The notes under the pieces: generated by a model | Told to the model about the DNA's origin: nothing | Databases searched by the model: none | What the model saw: the letters and a program-made list of their open reading frames with translations, nothing else | From: Brevipalpus yothersi | Lineage: Eukaryota > Arthropoda > Arachnida > Trombidiformes > Tenuipalpidae | DNA length: 64,000 bases | Reading direction: 5' to 3' | NCBI GenBank assembly: GCA_003956705.1 | Contig: QZCP01000165.1 | Location: forward strand, 26,871 to 90,870 | Made by a program: the position numbers and the translations under genes | Part shown: in pieces, positions 45,884-54,320 of the stretch | Position numbering within the stretch: the stretch's first letter is position 1 | Layout of the letters: each line of letters begins with the position of its first letter

Positions 45884-48067
45884 ATGATCACCGACGAAAA
45901 CTTGTTAATACTCTTCAGACAAGCTATCAAAGAACGCTTACGCCTCAATTATGATGATGATACCATCGATGAAGCATTCATCTACATGAGAATGAATCCT
46001 GGCTTCGAACCTCAAGGTTCTATTGATCATCTTGGGAATGTGTCCTGTTCACTTTGCAACCACTTCCCTAATAGCCCGTATCAGTGCTCTCGTTGTAAAT
46101 CTCTTTACTGCAGAGACTGTGCCTTCTTCATGGTCAATGTTGATCGAATCAAAAATAGCAAACCAAGGCTCGAAGAACGCACAGGCTTCATCAACGAAAC
46201 TTTCCTCTGCCTGAATAAAGACTGTAGAGCTCGAACACAGCTTCAACTTGCAAAAATTTTCGCAGAGCTCAAGAGCACAGTTGTTCATTGTATCAGGAAA
46301 GCCTGCAAATATACTGGTCCTTATGAAGAAGCTATTCTCCATGTGAGAAAATGCAAAGCTCCATCTCAAGCTTCTAGAATAAGTGAAAGTTCGATTCCGC
46401 GATCGTTCCTCGAAATCACCTGTCGAATCAACTTCATCAGACCAACTCAAGCTCTTCAAAGACAGTTTCAAAATAATGAAGAGAACGTTGGGATTCTCAG
46501 ATTCAACGCTTCTGGAAAAGAAGATGAACTGAAAGAAGCTGTCCAAGAACCTGATGAAGAGCCCAGCGAAGAACCAAACGAAGAGCCCAGAGAAGAAAAT
46601 ATTCTGGAGCATCTCTTAGATAATTTCGATGAAGAAGTCGAACGATTCTGCGAAATCGAAGCTGCAAAAGAGCCTGGCGTGGATCACAGAGCAGCTGAAG
46701 ATAATATCTTCAGCTCAGCAAGTGATTCCTCTCGTCCAGCCAGCAGCATGTCAAAACGCTCTCACGATGAGGATGAGCAACAGCCTTGTTCTTTCGCTCA
46801 GGCTAATGAGAGAGATCGTCAAATCAAATACCGATGCATTCCTGCTGGGATGGAAAGTAGTTCATCCAGTAAAAGTGCCAGACGCCGAGCTTCCGAAATC
46901 GGCAAGATGATTGGTATAAGCTGCCAACAATCTCTCCCAGCTCAACCCCACCAAACCCCACCATCGAGAGAGCCAGCTCCAATTGAGCATCAAGAGCCTG
47001 TAGATGCTGAAGTTTCTGGTTTCCAAGCTCCATCACTTTATTCTAACTGTCAAGAAAAACCAGCGAAGAAATCGAAATTGCAACTCATGTTAGAAAATGC
47101 TTCCGAAAAATGTAAGGAGAACTGGAGGAAACGTCAGAACCAGCAAGCTCGGAACGTCAATCGACAAGTTCCGAAAAGAAAAAATTTTTATCGTCAAAGG
47201 CTGCGAGCAGCTTCAACTGGAACTCTTCCCAATCTTCCTAAGCCGCAGCATAAGCGCATCCGAGAAGCACTTAGAACCCTCGATCAGAAAAATTTTAAAG
47301 TCTGTGCCATTGATATTGAAAAATGTCAGATCAAACTTGGTGATGGCTCCATCAAACAGCTCGCTGTTTGGGTTTCAATTATTGATGGCTTTGGCAACAT
47401 CAAATTGAACACCTTCATCCGCCATCCCAAGCTCTCCATCCACACACTCAACACTGAGTTCCACGATCTGACATGGGATGACATTCAATATGCCCCAAAT
47501 TTTAGAATGATCCGCTATCGCGTCTTCGATATTCTCCGGCAGTATGATCGAATCATCATGTGTGGCTCCTCTGGAGACTACGATTCTCTACTGTTTGGCC
47601 GGATCGATCACAATTATCTTAGAGAGAAGACCATCGACATAACATCATATTTGTCACCTCGGCTGAATGGTCAACCATTCGCCTTGAAGTATTGTGTCTT
47701 CCTCCTCTTCCTCAACATCATCCAAAGTGGCACTCATTCACCAATAGTAGATGCTACTTATACTCTCTATCTCTACTATTTGGACTATGAGGCGGTAGAG
47801 TCTGAGTTCAGATTTGCTAAACAGCAACCCCTCATCAACATCGGCCACAACCTCAGAGGATACCAATGGAGACCAAATCGACAGATGTCTGCCCTTCTGA
47901 GAGCAATACTCAAAAAATTTGGTGCTCTCCCATCTCAAGTCCGTCGACGACATCGAGGTGGTGTAGCCAACCTTCCTTCAGATGGAATGGTTGAGCCGGA
48001 TAGGGACAGAAGACCTCCATACGACGCACCTGTTTCAGCTTTTGAGCGATTCTACCATGCTCGTTAG
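45884..48067 (+). CDS. ORF3: RING/TRAF-like zinc fingers plus DEDDh exonuclease (727 aa)
   Basis: Uninterrupted frame between the spacer and the 3' LTR. N-terminus: C55-x2-C58-x9-C68-x2-C71-x4-C76-x2-C79, a RING-like treble-cleft pattern, then C136-x4-C141-x11-H153-x3-C157, a TRAF-type finger. Middle (about 210-450): acidic EEPSEEPNEEP, one palindrome-encoded AEDNIFS, Ser- and Pro-rich, then a basic KRKNFYRQRLR. C-terminus (about 473-635): CAIDIEKCQ (D477, E479), CGSSGDYDSL (D565 or D567) and HSPIVDA (H618-x4-D623), the DEDDh signature of REXO/ISG20-type 3'-5' exonucleases, with LKYCVF and IQSGTHSP around it. All catalytic positions are present. There is no signal peptide or membrane anchor, so it is not an envelope. 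Predicted role: RNA or DNA 3' trimming, perhaps against host silencing or in reverse transcription, joined to ubiquitin-ligase-like fingers. That role is inference. Confidence 0.85.
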   Translation: MITDENLLILFRQAIKERLRLNYDDDTIDEAFIYMRMNPGFEPQGSIDHLGNVSCSLCNHFPNSPYQCSRCKSLYCRDCAFFMVNVDRIKNSKPRLEERTGFINETFLCLNKDCRARTQLQLAKIFAELKSTVVHCIRKACKYTGPYEEAILHVRKCKAPSQASRISESSIPRSFLEITCRINFIRPTQALQRQFQNNEENVGILRFNASGKEDELKEAVQEPDEEPSEEPNEEPREENILEHLLDNFDEEVERFCEIEAAKEPGVDHRAAEDNIFSSASDSSRPASSMSKRSHDEDEQQPCSFAQANERDRQIKYRCIPAGMESSSSSKSARRRASEIGKMIGISCQQSLPAQPHQTPPSREPAPIEHQEPVDAEVSGFQAPSLYSNCQEKPAKKSKLQLMLENASEKCKENWRKRQNQQARNVNRQVPKRKNFYRQRLRAASTGTLPNLPKPQHKRIREALRTLDQKNFKVCAIDIEKCQIKLGDGSIKQLAVWVSIIDGFGNIKLNTFIRHPKLSIHTLNTEFHDLTWDDIQYAPNFRMIRYRVFDILRQYDRIIMCGSSGDYDSLLFGRIDHNYLREKTIDITSYLSPRLNGQPFALKYCVFLLFLNIIQSGTHSPIVDATYTLYLYYLDYEAVESEFRFAKQQPLINIGHNLRGYQWRPNRQMSALLRAILKKFGALPSQVRRRHRGGVANLPSDGMVEPDRDRRPPYDAPVSAFERFYHAR
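46693..46715 (+). repeat. Dyad palindrome inside ORF3
   Basis: Arms AGCTGAAGATA/TATCTTCAGCT around A. It encodes AAEDNIFSSA in the acidic linker between the zinc fingers and the exonuclease domain. Confidence 0.88.
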
Positions 48068-48095
48068 GGTCCTTAAGGGACCTAAACGGAGTTTC

Positions 48096-48107
48096 GTGGT
48101 GGGGCTC
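48096..48107 (+). other. Polypurine-tract-like sequence
   Basis: GTGGTGGGGCTC directly precedes the 3' LTR, where plus-strand priming occurs in LTR elements. It is interrupted by pyrimidines, so the exact tract is uncertain. Confidence 0.45.
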
Positions 48108-48427
48108 TGTAAGGGACATCGCTCAAAACCGGCTGAAGATAATATCTTCAGCCTGCATAGGTGTCACTGATAGTAATTTCTGCTGCCAATAAAGTATAAA
48201 AGCTCAGAATCTCTATGTATATTTACCTCAGTATTACCTCAGTATAACCTCAGTATTAGTTTAGTCTGTTTCTTTATATGTTTCATAGTTAGCTTTCTTA
48301 CTCTTTCCATTTCTAATCTTTTGTTATTTGAGTCTGATTAACTTCTCTAATAAACGTGACAATTTGGTCTACAAAAGTGTTCACTGTTTGACGTGAGTGT
48401 TACCAATTTCAGCCCCAACTCCCGTCA
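48108..48427 (+). repeat. 3' LTR of the plus-strand element
   Basis: 320 bp, no difference seen from the 5' LTR. It carries its own palindrome at 48131-48153 and is followed by the target duplication ATCT. Confidence 0.92.
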
Positions 48428-48431
48428 ATCT

Positions 48432-49106
48432 GATCAGATCTCTTTCCGAACTATAGGTTCTAGTTCTTGAAGGGAATCAATTCAAGTACATTTACCTCTC
48501 TCCAACGATCCAGCTCGTAAAACTCTACATTAATGGTGAGTATCCAATGTTCAATACCAATTCTAATATTTCTCCATTGCAGATGATCCAATCAAAGGCT
48601 TTGAGAAAACATGCAAGTTTCTTCTATCATCATCTTTGGTACGATATGAAATGACCAGTCGAATATATTCAGATCAGAGGAGTGTGGGAAAAAAATCGAC
48701 AAAAGCTTGAAAAAAACATTCAAAGTATATTCCAGCAATACAATTCCCCATCTCTTTCCTTCCTGCTGCATTCATCAAATGCAGCAGTGAGCATTCAAAC
48801 TCAAATCATTTCCTCTTCAGTCGATGGTTAACCAAAATATGCATATTGTGAATACCTACATTATCACTTTGTATTTGATTTTATTTGATTTTCAATTCAA
48901 TTTTTTGTGTTCAGAGGAATTGACTGAAGCGATAGGTTGCAATAAGATTCATTCAGAATGAAATGGAGACAGCTATTAAACAGCATTCGGTAGATATAGT
49001 CATGTGGTTGAAATTCTACAATCATCTGTTCATCTGAGAGGAGTTGTGAAGCACATAAGAGCATACAAACAAAATCCATTCCAATACATTTTAGAATAGA
49101 AAAAAA
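48432..49106. other. Host DNA between the two LTR elements
   Basis: 48432-48830 is the right flank of the first insertion, with no clear gene. 48835-49000 is the inverted copy of 33380-33560, and 49020-49106 the inverted copy of 37835-37912. The minus-strand frame 48897-49109 is a relic of the unidentified gene (YIYRMLFNSCLHFILNE). Confidence 0.5.
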
Positions 49107-49110
49107 CAAG

Positions 49111-49517
49111 TGTAAGGTTGGTATTGGAATGAATTTTTAGAACAAGTGTATAACTCAGAGAGATATGAGTTGAAATTGATTTAATCGGTTTCGAGTGTCT
49201 ATCACAACTGTTGGATATTAAATGTTTGTATCTGATTAAGTAGTGTGTTTCGACAATCACACGTATATTAGTTGATAGTATCTTTTATATTGATAATGTT
49301 AGGATATTTTATCATTTCCGGAAGTTTCCATATATCATTCACCATTATCGTACGATTAGAATAATAAATTCGTTCATTGAAAAGAGTACTCATTTTTGAG
49401 TACTCATTTTTGAGGCGCTACTTGTCTACGGAGAATATCATTATAATAGTTCGATGAGTTGTGTTTTGGGAAATAATATATTTGGATGATGGTTCAGATT
49501 TCGTGGACATCCTTATA
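49111..49517 (-). repeat. 3' LTR of the minus-strand element
   Basis: Plus-strand ends TGTAAGGTTG...CCTTATA. It contains an imperfect tandem repeat of the type GAGTACTCATTTTT at about 49384-49412. The sequence just inside (GACCAGGGG on the minus strand, 49518 onward) is polypurine-like. Confidence 0.9.
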
Positions 49518-49604
49518 CCCCTGGTCTCAAACTTCCGCCTAGGATACTTTGATGATGAATTCTGTGGAAATACTAGAATAAAGTATAGCAATGTGAAGAG
49601 ATTT

Positions 49605-52600
49605 TTAATTGGGGTTTTGAGCATTAGGTTTATGGTAAGGATGGATCTGTTCTGAATTAACGAGATTGTTTCGTCGCAAAGCCTTAGGTATGTCCAGTCG
49701 GTATGAATTGCTCGAGATTTTTTCTATTATTTTGAAAGGTCCTATTCTTCGAGGCTCAAGTTTACCGATTGAGTGTGAGTCAATGAGAACATCATCACCA
49801 ACCTGAAAATTACAACTACGATGCTTGTAATCATAGATCTGTTTGTTTTTCTCGTGAGATTTAATTGAATTATCATATGCGAGTATTCGAGCTTCTTGTA
49901 GGCTTGGGCAATGATTTAGAGAATTCTCGAATTTTGAAATTCCAGTTAATAGGAATCTCGGAGAAAAGCCTGTGGAATCATGGTACGAATTGTTATACTC
50001 ATCTACACATTGGTTGACTAAGGTTGTCCACGAATGAGTTGAATTCTCATAAAATTTTGCTCGTAAGCGATCAACTATCGTTTGGTTAGCTCTCTCAACT
50101 AGACCATTGCTTTTTGGTGTGTAAGGGGCAACGAAAGTGATTTCAATATTAGAAGAGGAGAGATAGTTTTGGAAATTTTTCGAGTGGAGAGAAGGATAAT
50201 TGTCAGTGAGTATCATTCTTGGTGTTCCTAATCGCTTGATATCTTCGATCAAATTCATGAAATCTTTTGCCTTTTGGTAACGGGAAGTTGAAACCCAGAT
50301 GAATCTGGTTAACTGATCTATAGCTAAGTGTAAATATCTCTTTCTAGAATTATAGCCTTCGAAACCACTAACAGTATCAATGGCTACAAGATCAAATGGA
50401 TTTTTTGCATGAGGAAGAGAAGATAGAGTACCTAATTTCGGCGATCGTTTCACTTTATTCACCTGGCAATTCTCACACTCATCAACATATTTTTTTATAT
50501 CATTCGTCATGTTCGGCCAGGAGTAGGTTTTAGAAATCATTTGTAAAGTTTTCTTAACACCAATGTGACCAAATTCTTTATGGAATTGCTCAATAAGTTT
50601 CTCTCTCAGGCTGAGAGGAAGATATATTTGATGGAAAAGTTTCTTCTTCCTGGAGAATACTCCATCAGAAGTTTTGAGCTTAGGCAAAGGTATGCCTTTT
50701 TGTTGCTCGAGAATTTGCTCTCTGTGAATTTCTTCTTTCGTTAGAAAGTTCACGATTTTTGTGTGTGGTTCAATGCTGAACGGCGACAAATGCATGTCAT
50801 TGATTTGTTTTGATTGTCCAAGGCAGGACGGTGACAAAGGCGTGTCATGATTGTTTTTGAGAAATGCATCTCTTCCATTCTCACTGGTCGTGAGTTGGTT
50901 TATGAATTTGGGATGTTTTTCATGGTCATAATTTTCAGAAATTGGGCTGCGTGAAAGGGCATCAGCTTCAATATTCTGACGACCGGGTTTGTATTGTATA
51001 ATGAAATCGTATTGTCCTAACTTCAATGACCATTTGAACAGACGCGAACCTGGTTTTTTCATTTTGCTTAGCCACTGTAGGGCTTGATGATCTGTGGTGA
51101 CGGTGAATTGCTTGCCATATAAATAGTGGTGCCAGTAGTCTAAAGCCTCCACAATAGCAAAGCATTCTAACTCGCAAATATCATAATTCATGTGATAAGG
51201 CAAAAGTTTTCTGGAAAAATAAGCGATAGGATGTAAAAGTTTATCATCACCCTCTTGTTTGAGTACTCCACCAATACCAACTTTACTAGCGTCGGTTTGG
51301 ACAAAACAATGTTTTTTGGGATCATAGATCTGCAGTACAGGTGATGATATGAGAATCTTCTTGATTTTCTGGAAAGCTGATTCACTTTCATCATTCCATT
51401 TGAATGGATTATTATTTTTCAAAAGCTTGAAAAGTGGAGGAAGAATTTCAGTTGCATTTCGAATAAACTTTCTGTAATAATTAACTTTCCCTAGAAATCG
51501 TTGGAGTGATTTCAAATCATTAGGACGAGTAAATTTTTCTATTGCAATTGTATTACTTTTTAATGGAGTGATCTTATTGAGTGTTAGATGATGACCTAGA
51601 TAATCAGCCCAAAGCTCGAATAGTCTACATTTTGATAGATTCAATTTAACAGACTCTGCTAGAAGAGCCTTGAATACTGATCGAACATGAATTTTATGCT
51701 CGTCAAAGGTGTCAGAAAAAATGAGGAAATCATCGATATAATTTTGTGTGAAAGCTTGTAGATTATGTTTTCGAATTAATCTTTGGATAACTCTCTGAAA
51801 GATAGCTGGGCTGTTCCTATAGCCAAAAGGCATGACGATCCATTCGAAATGATCGTTTTGACTGACGAATGCAGTGGCGCTCAATATCACTTCTATTCAT
51901 TTTGATATGCCAAAAACCACTGCTGATGTCAAGAGTAGTAAAATATTTCTTATTGGCTAATTTGTCGATAATATCTTCAATACGAGGAAAAGGAAAACTA
52001 TCTGCGACTGTAATTTTGTTCAGTTGACGGAAATCTATACATAATCTACTTTTTTCACCCTCATCTTTTTTGTTCACTAGCGTAATCGGGAATGAGTAGG
52101 GTGAGTTTGACCTACGGATTAGATTATGTTTAAGTAGCAGGTTAATTTGGTCCTCGATTATTTTCTGATCTTTTTCTGAACATCTGTATGGTCTCAATGA
52201 AATGGGAATATCAGATAAGAGATCATTTTTACATGTTTCAATGTTTATGCATCCAACATCATATTTATGAGTGGAAAAGATAGATGAATATTCACTTAGA
52301 AGTTTTTCAATTTCTTCCTGTCGAGAATCGATAGTAGATATATTAGCTACTGATGTTGAAAGATTATCAAGTAACTCGATTTCATGCTCAATTTTTTCTC
52401 CTTCGAATTCAATAATTTGTGTAACTTTATAATTAGGCTTGGATATCAACTCAAATAAATTAATACAATCTAATCCTAATAGGATAGAGTAGCTTAGCTT
52501 GGGAATAATATATAACTTAGCTTCTTTGGTTATTAAACCAATTGTTAAAGGGATAGTAATGAAGCCTGAACAATCAAATTGTGAATGAAAACTATTGATC

Positions 52601-52758
52601 ACGAAGTGTCCTTTTTCTACGGATACATTTAATTTCTGCTGGAAATCTTCATTAATGAGTGATACAGTTGCACCACTGTCTAATACTGCTGGAACAATTA
52701 GACCCTGAATAATTGTGCGCAAGGAAATCAAATGCAAATGCTCAGGCTTTATTAGTTT
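49605..52758 (-). pseudogene. Pro-pol of the minus-strand element, broken by a one-base frameshift
   Basis: Two overlapping frames, 52758-51817 and 51890-49605. The first has the protease VLDSGATVSLI and the start of reverse transcriptase (RLCIDFRQLNK, KKYFTTLDISSGFWHIKM). The second continues with FVSQNDHFEWIVMPFGY, YIDDFLIFS (catalytic YIDD), RNase H FVQTDASKVGIGG, integrase zinc finger (FGHIGVKKTL...CENCQVNK) and catalytic blocks AIDTVSG, LTDNYPS and PKSNGLVERAN. The two frames are joined by one extra base at about 51870-51885, in a CGCC run. With identical LTRs this is either a recent mutation or a sequencing error. Only the break is described here. Confidence 0.85.
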
Positions 52759-52761
52759 AAA
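52752..52761 (-). promoter_or_regulatory. -1 ribosomal frameshift site between gag and pol
   Basis: On the minus strand gag ends GC TTTAAAC TAA. TTTAAAC (52755-52761) is a classical X XXY YYZ slippery heptamer in the gag frame, directly followed by the gag stop. The pol frame is -1 relative to gag and is open from this point, reading FKLIKPEHLHL. A downstream RNA structure was not evaluated. Confidence 0.8.
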
Positions 52762-53747
52762 GCTTTTCTGAATTGTTCTTTTGCGGGAGCGACATCATTT
52801 TTAGTTTTGTTCTTATTGAAACAATCGTTAGACCAATGATAACGGTTTCTTAGGCCTAAATTCTCACAGATACGGCATGGAGAAGGAGGTTTTTTCTTCT
52901 TCGAGGAAGAGGATGGATGAGGCTCAGGAGCTTTTCGTTTGAACGAATCGTTTGGCTTACGATATTGCTCTCTTGCTTTATGATTAGTTTCAGCTCTGCT
53001 AGCTATCTCAAAGAAATGATCCATACTCATAGGTTGGATCGAAACAAAATGTGAGGCAAGGTAAGATGGAAGACCATCAATCATGAGTGAAACTATTTGG
53101 GGCTCAGATAGTCGAGCTTCAGTGCCTAAACGACGTTTGTTTTTATAATAATCAAGGATACCTTTTGAGGGCTCATATTTCAAGTGTGAGAACTCAATGA
53201 GAGGACTAACAGTTTTGATACCAAAACGTCGAATGAATGAAGTTTTCAAATTTTCATAACTCAAGCCGTTGTTCAGTTTCCTGGTGGTCATATACCAGTC
53301 AAGGGCTTCACCCTTGAGGTAGTTCCCAATCATGATAATTTTCTGTTTCTCATCATAATTTCTATAGTTAGTAGACTCTTCAAATCTGTCTAGCCAATTT
53401 TCTATTGAGAGATCTGACTCACCATAAAAATCAGGAACAACAACTGAGTTGAATGGAGCTGAGAGTGAATTGATTGGAATTTCGAAAGGGAAATCTATTA
53501 CTTTTTTGATTGTTGTCCTCGGTCGAGACTGATCAGAAATTGAATTTATCGGTTCATCATTCTGACCACTTGATTGTCCTCCCACTGAAGCTATCGGAAG
53601 GGTTTGTTCCTTTTCTTGAGGCTTCTTCTTCGGTGGTCCTCTTTTCTTTGGTAAAACTTGACCACTCGCTCGCTCAGATTGACAAGTTTCCGGCATGATT
53701 TCCAAATAATAGTCGAATTCTGGATACTCAAAGCTCATAGAATACAC
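52752..53747 (-). CDS. Gag of the minus-strand element (331 aa)
   Basis: Capsid-type protein: basic, Pro-rich N-terminus (KKRGPPKKKPQ), a retrotransposon Gag core with NWLDRFEESTNY, LKGEALDWYM and FIRRFG, and near the C-terminus a variant zinc knuckle, C-x2-C-x9-H-x4-C (CRICENLGLRNRYHWSNDC), longer than the usual CCHC. Two nearby starts (Met1, Met4); Met18 is also possible. It ends with the frameshift heptamer and stop. Confidence 0.85.
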   Translation of the reverse strand: MYSMSFEYPEFDYYLEIMPETCQSERASGQVLPKKRGPPKKKPQEKEQTLPIASVGGQSSGQNDEPINSISDQSRPRTTIKKVIDFPFEIPINSLSAPFNSVVVPDFYGESDLSIENWLDRFEESTNYRNYDEKQKIIMIGNYLKGEALDWYMTTRKLNNGLSYENLKTSFIRRFGIKTVSPLIEFSHLKYEPSKGILDYYKNKRRLGTEARLSEPQIVSLMIDGLPSYLASHFVSIQPMSMDHFFEIASRAETNHKAREQYRKPNDSFKRKAPEPHPSSSSKKKKPPSPCRICENLGLRNRYHWSNDCFNKNKTKNDVAPAKEQFRKALN

Positions 53748-53909
53748 AAACGATTCAATTATTGAATAAATACAATCGCAAAATTAATTTGACCAGCAGA
53801 AAATGGTTCAATATCAAATCGAAGGCTCGAACTGATTCAGTATTGTCCAGAAAAGTTATAGTCAAACTGATGAACAACAATCACGACCCGAAAGTAGATC
53901 TCGGTGGAA

Positions 53910-54316
53910 TGTAAGGTTGGTATTGGAATGAATTTTTAGAACAAGTGTATAACTCAGAGAGATATGAGTTGAAATTGATTTAATCGGTTTCGAGTGTCTA
54001 TCACAACTGTTGGATATTAAATGTTTGTATCTGATTAAGTAGTGTGTTTCGACAATCACACGTATATTAGTTGATAGTATCTTTTATATTGATAATGTTA
54101 GGATATTTTATCATTTCCGGAAGTTTCCATATATCATTCACCATTATCGTACGATTAGAATAATAAATTCGTTCATTGAAAAGAGTACTCATTTTTGAGT
54201 ACTCATTTTTGAGGCGCTACTTGTCTACGGAGAATATCATTATAATAGTTCGATGAGTTGTGTTTTGGGAAATAATATATTTGGATGATGGTTCAGATTT
54301 CGTGGACATCCTTATA
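53910..54316 (-). repeat. 5' LTR of the minus-strand element
   Basis: 407 bp, same length as the other LTR and no difference seen. Reading on the minus strand it ends CCTTACA and is followed by TTCCACCGAGATC. No TGG-type primer-binding site is obvious there. Confidence 0.9.
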
Positions 54317-54320
54317 CAAG

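Larger units (their letters stand above)
38641..48427 (+). mobile_element. Ty3/gypsy-type LTR retrotransposon with accessory exonuclease ORF (9787 bp)
   Basis: Complete element: 320-bp LTRs at 38641-38960 and 48108-48427 that look identical by eye, and flanking 4-bp target duplication ATCT (38637-38640 and 48428-48431). Order: LTR, primer-binding-site candidate, one gag-pro-pol frame with a single in-frame TGA (38982-44351), a 1.5 kb non-coding spacer, ORF3 (45884-48067), polypurine-like GTGGTGGGGCTC, LTR. Pol order protease, reverse transcriptase, RNase H, integrase is that of Ty3/gypsy. About 21 dyad palindromes are spread over the element and not seen elsewhere in the window. The third ORF sits where env is found in errantivirus-like elements but is unrelated to env. 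Confidence 0.93.
49111..54316 (-). mobile_element. Ty3/gypsy-type LTR retrotransposon on the minus strand (5206 bp)
   Basis: LTRs of 407 bp at 49111-49517 and 53910-54316 with no difference seen by eye; 4-bp target duplication CAAG (49107-49110 and 54317-54320), confirmed by the empty paralogue at 37824. Order on the minus strand: 5' LTR (53910-54316), gag, a -1 frameshift site, pro-pol with one base gained in reverse transcriptase, 3' LTR (49111-49517). No third ORF and no dyad palindromes. Its proteins differ strongly from those of the plus-strand element, so it is a separate lineage. Confidence 0.92.

Noticed and set aside
45884..48067. ORF3 as an envelope gene, from its position after pol
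   Set aside because: It has no signal peptide, membrane anchor or cleavage site, and it contains zinc-finger and exonuclease motifs.
38664..48153. Palindromes explained simply as paired GATA-factor sites (AGATAA/TTATCT)
   Set aside because: The variants with AGACATTGTCT lose GATA but keep perfect symmetry, so a GATA site is not the conserved property.
48897..49109. Minus-strand 70-codon frame next to the LTR as a gene
   Set aside because: It is a fragment repeated at 33.4 kb and cut by the retrotransposon; it is treated as a relic.
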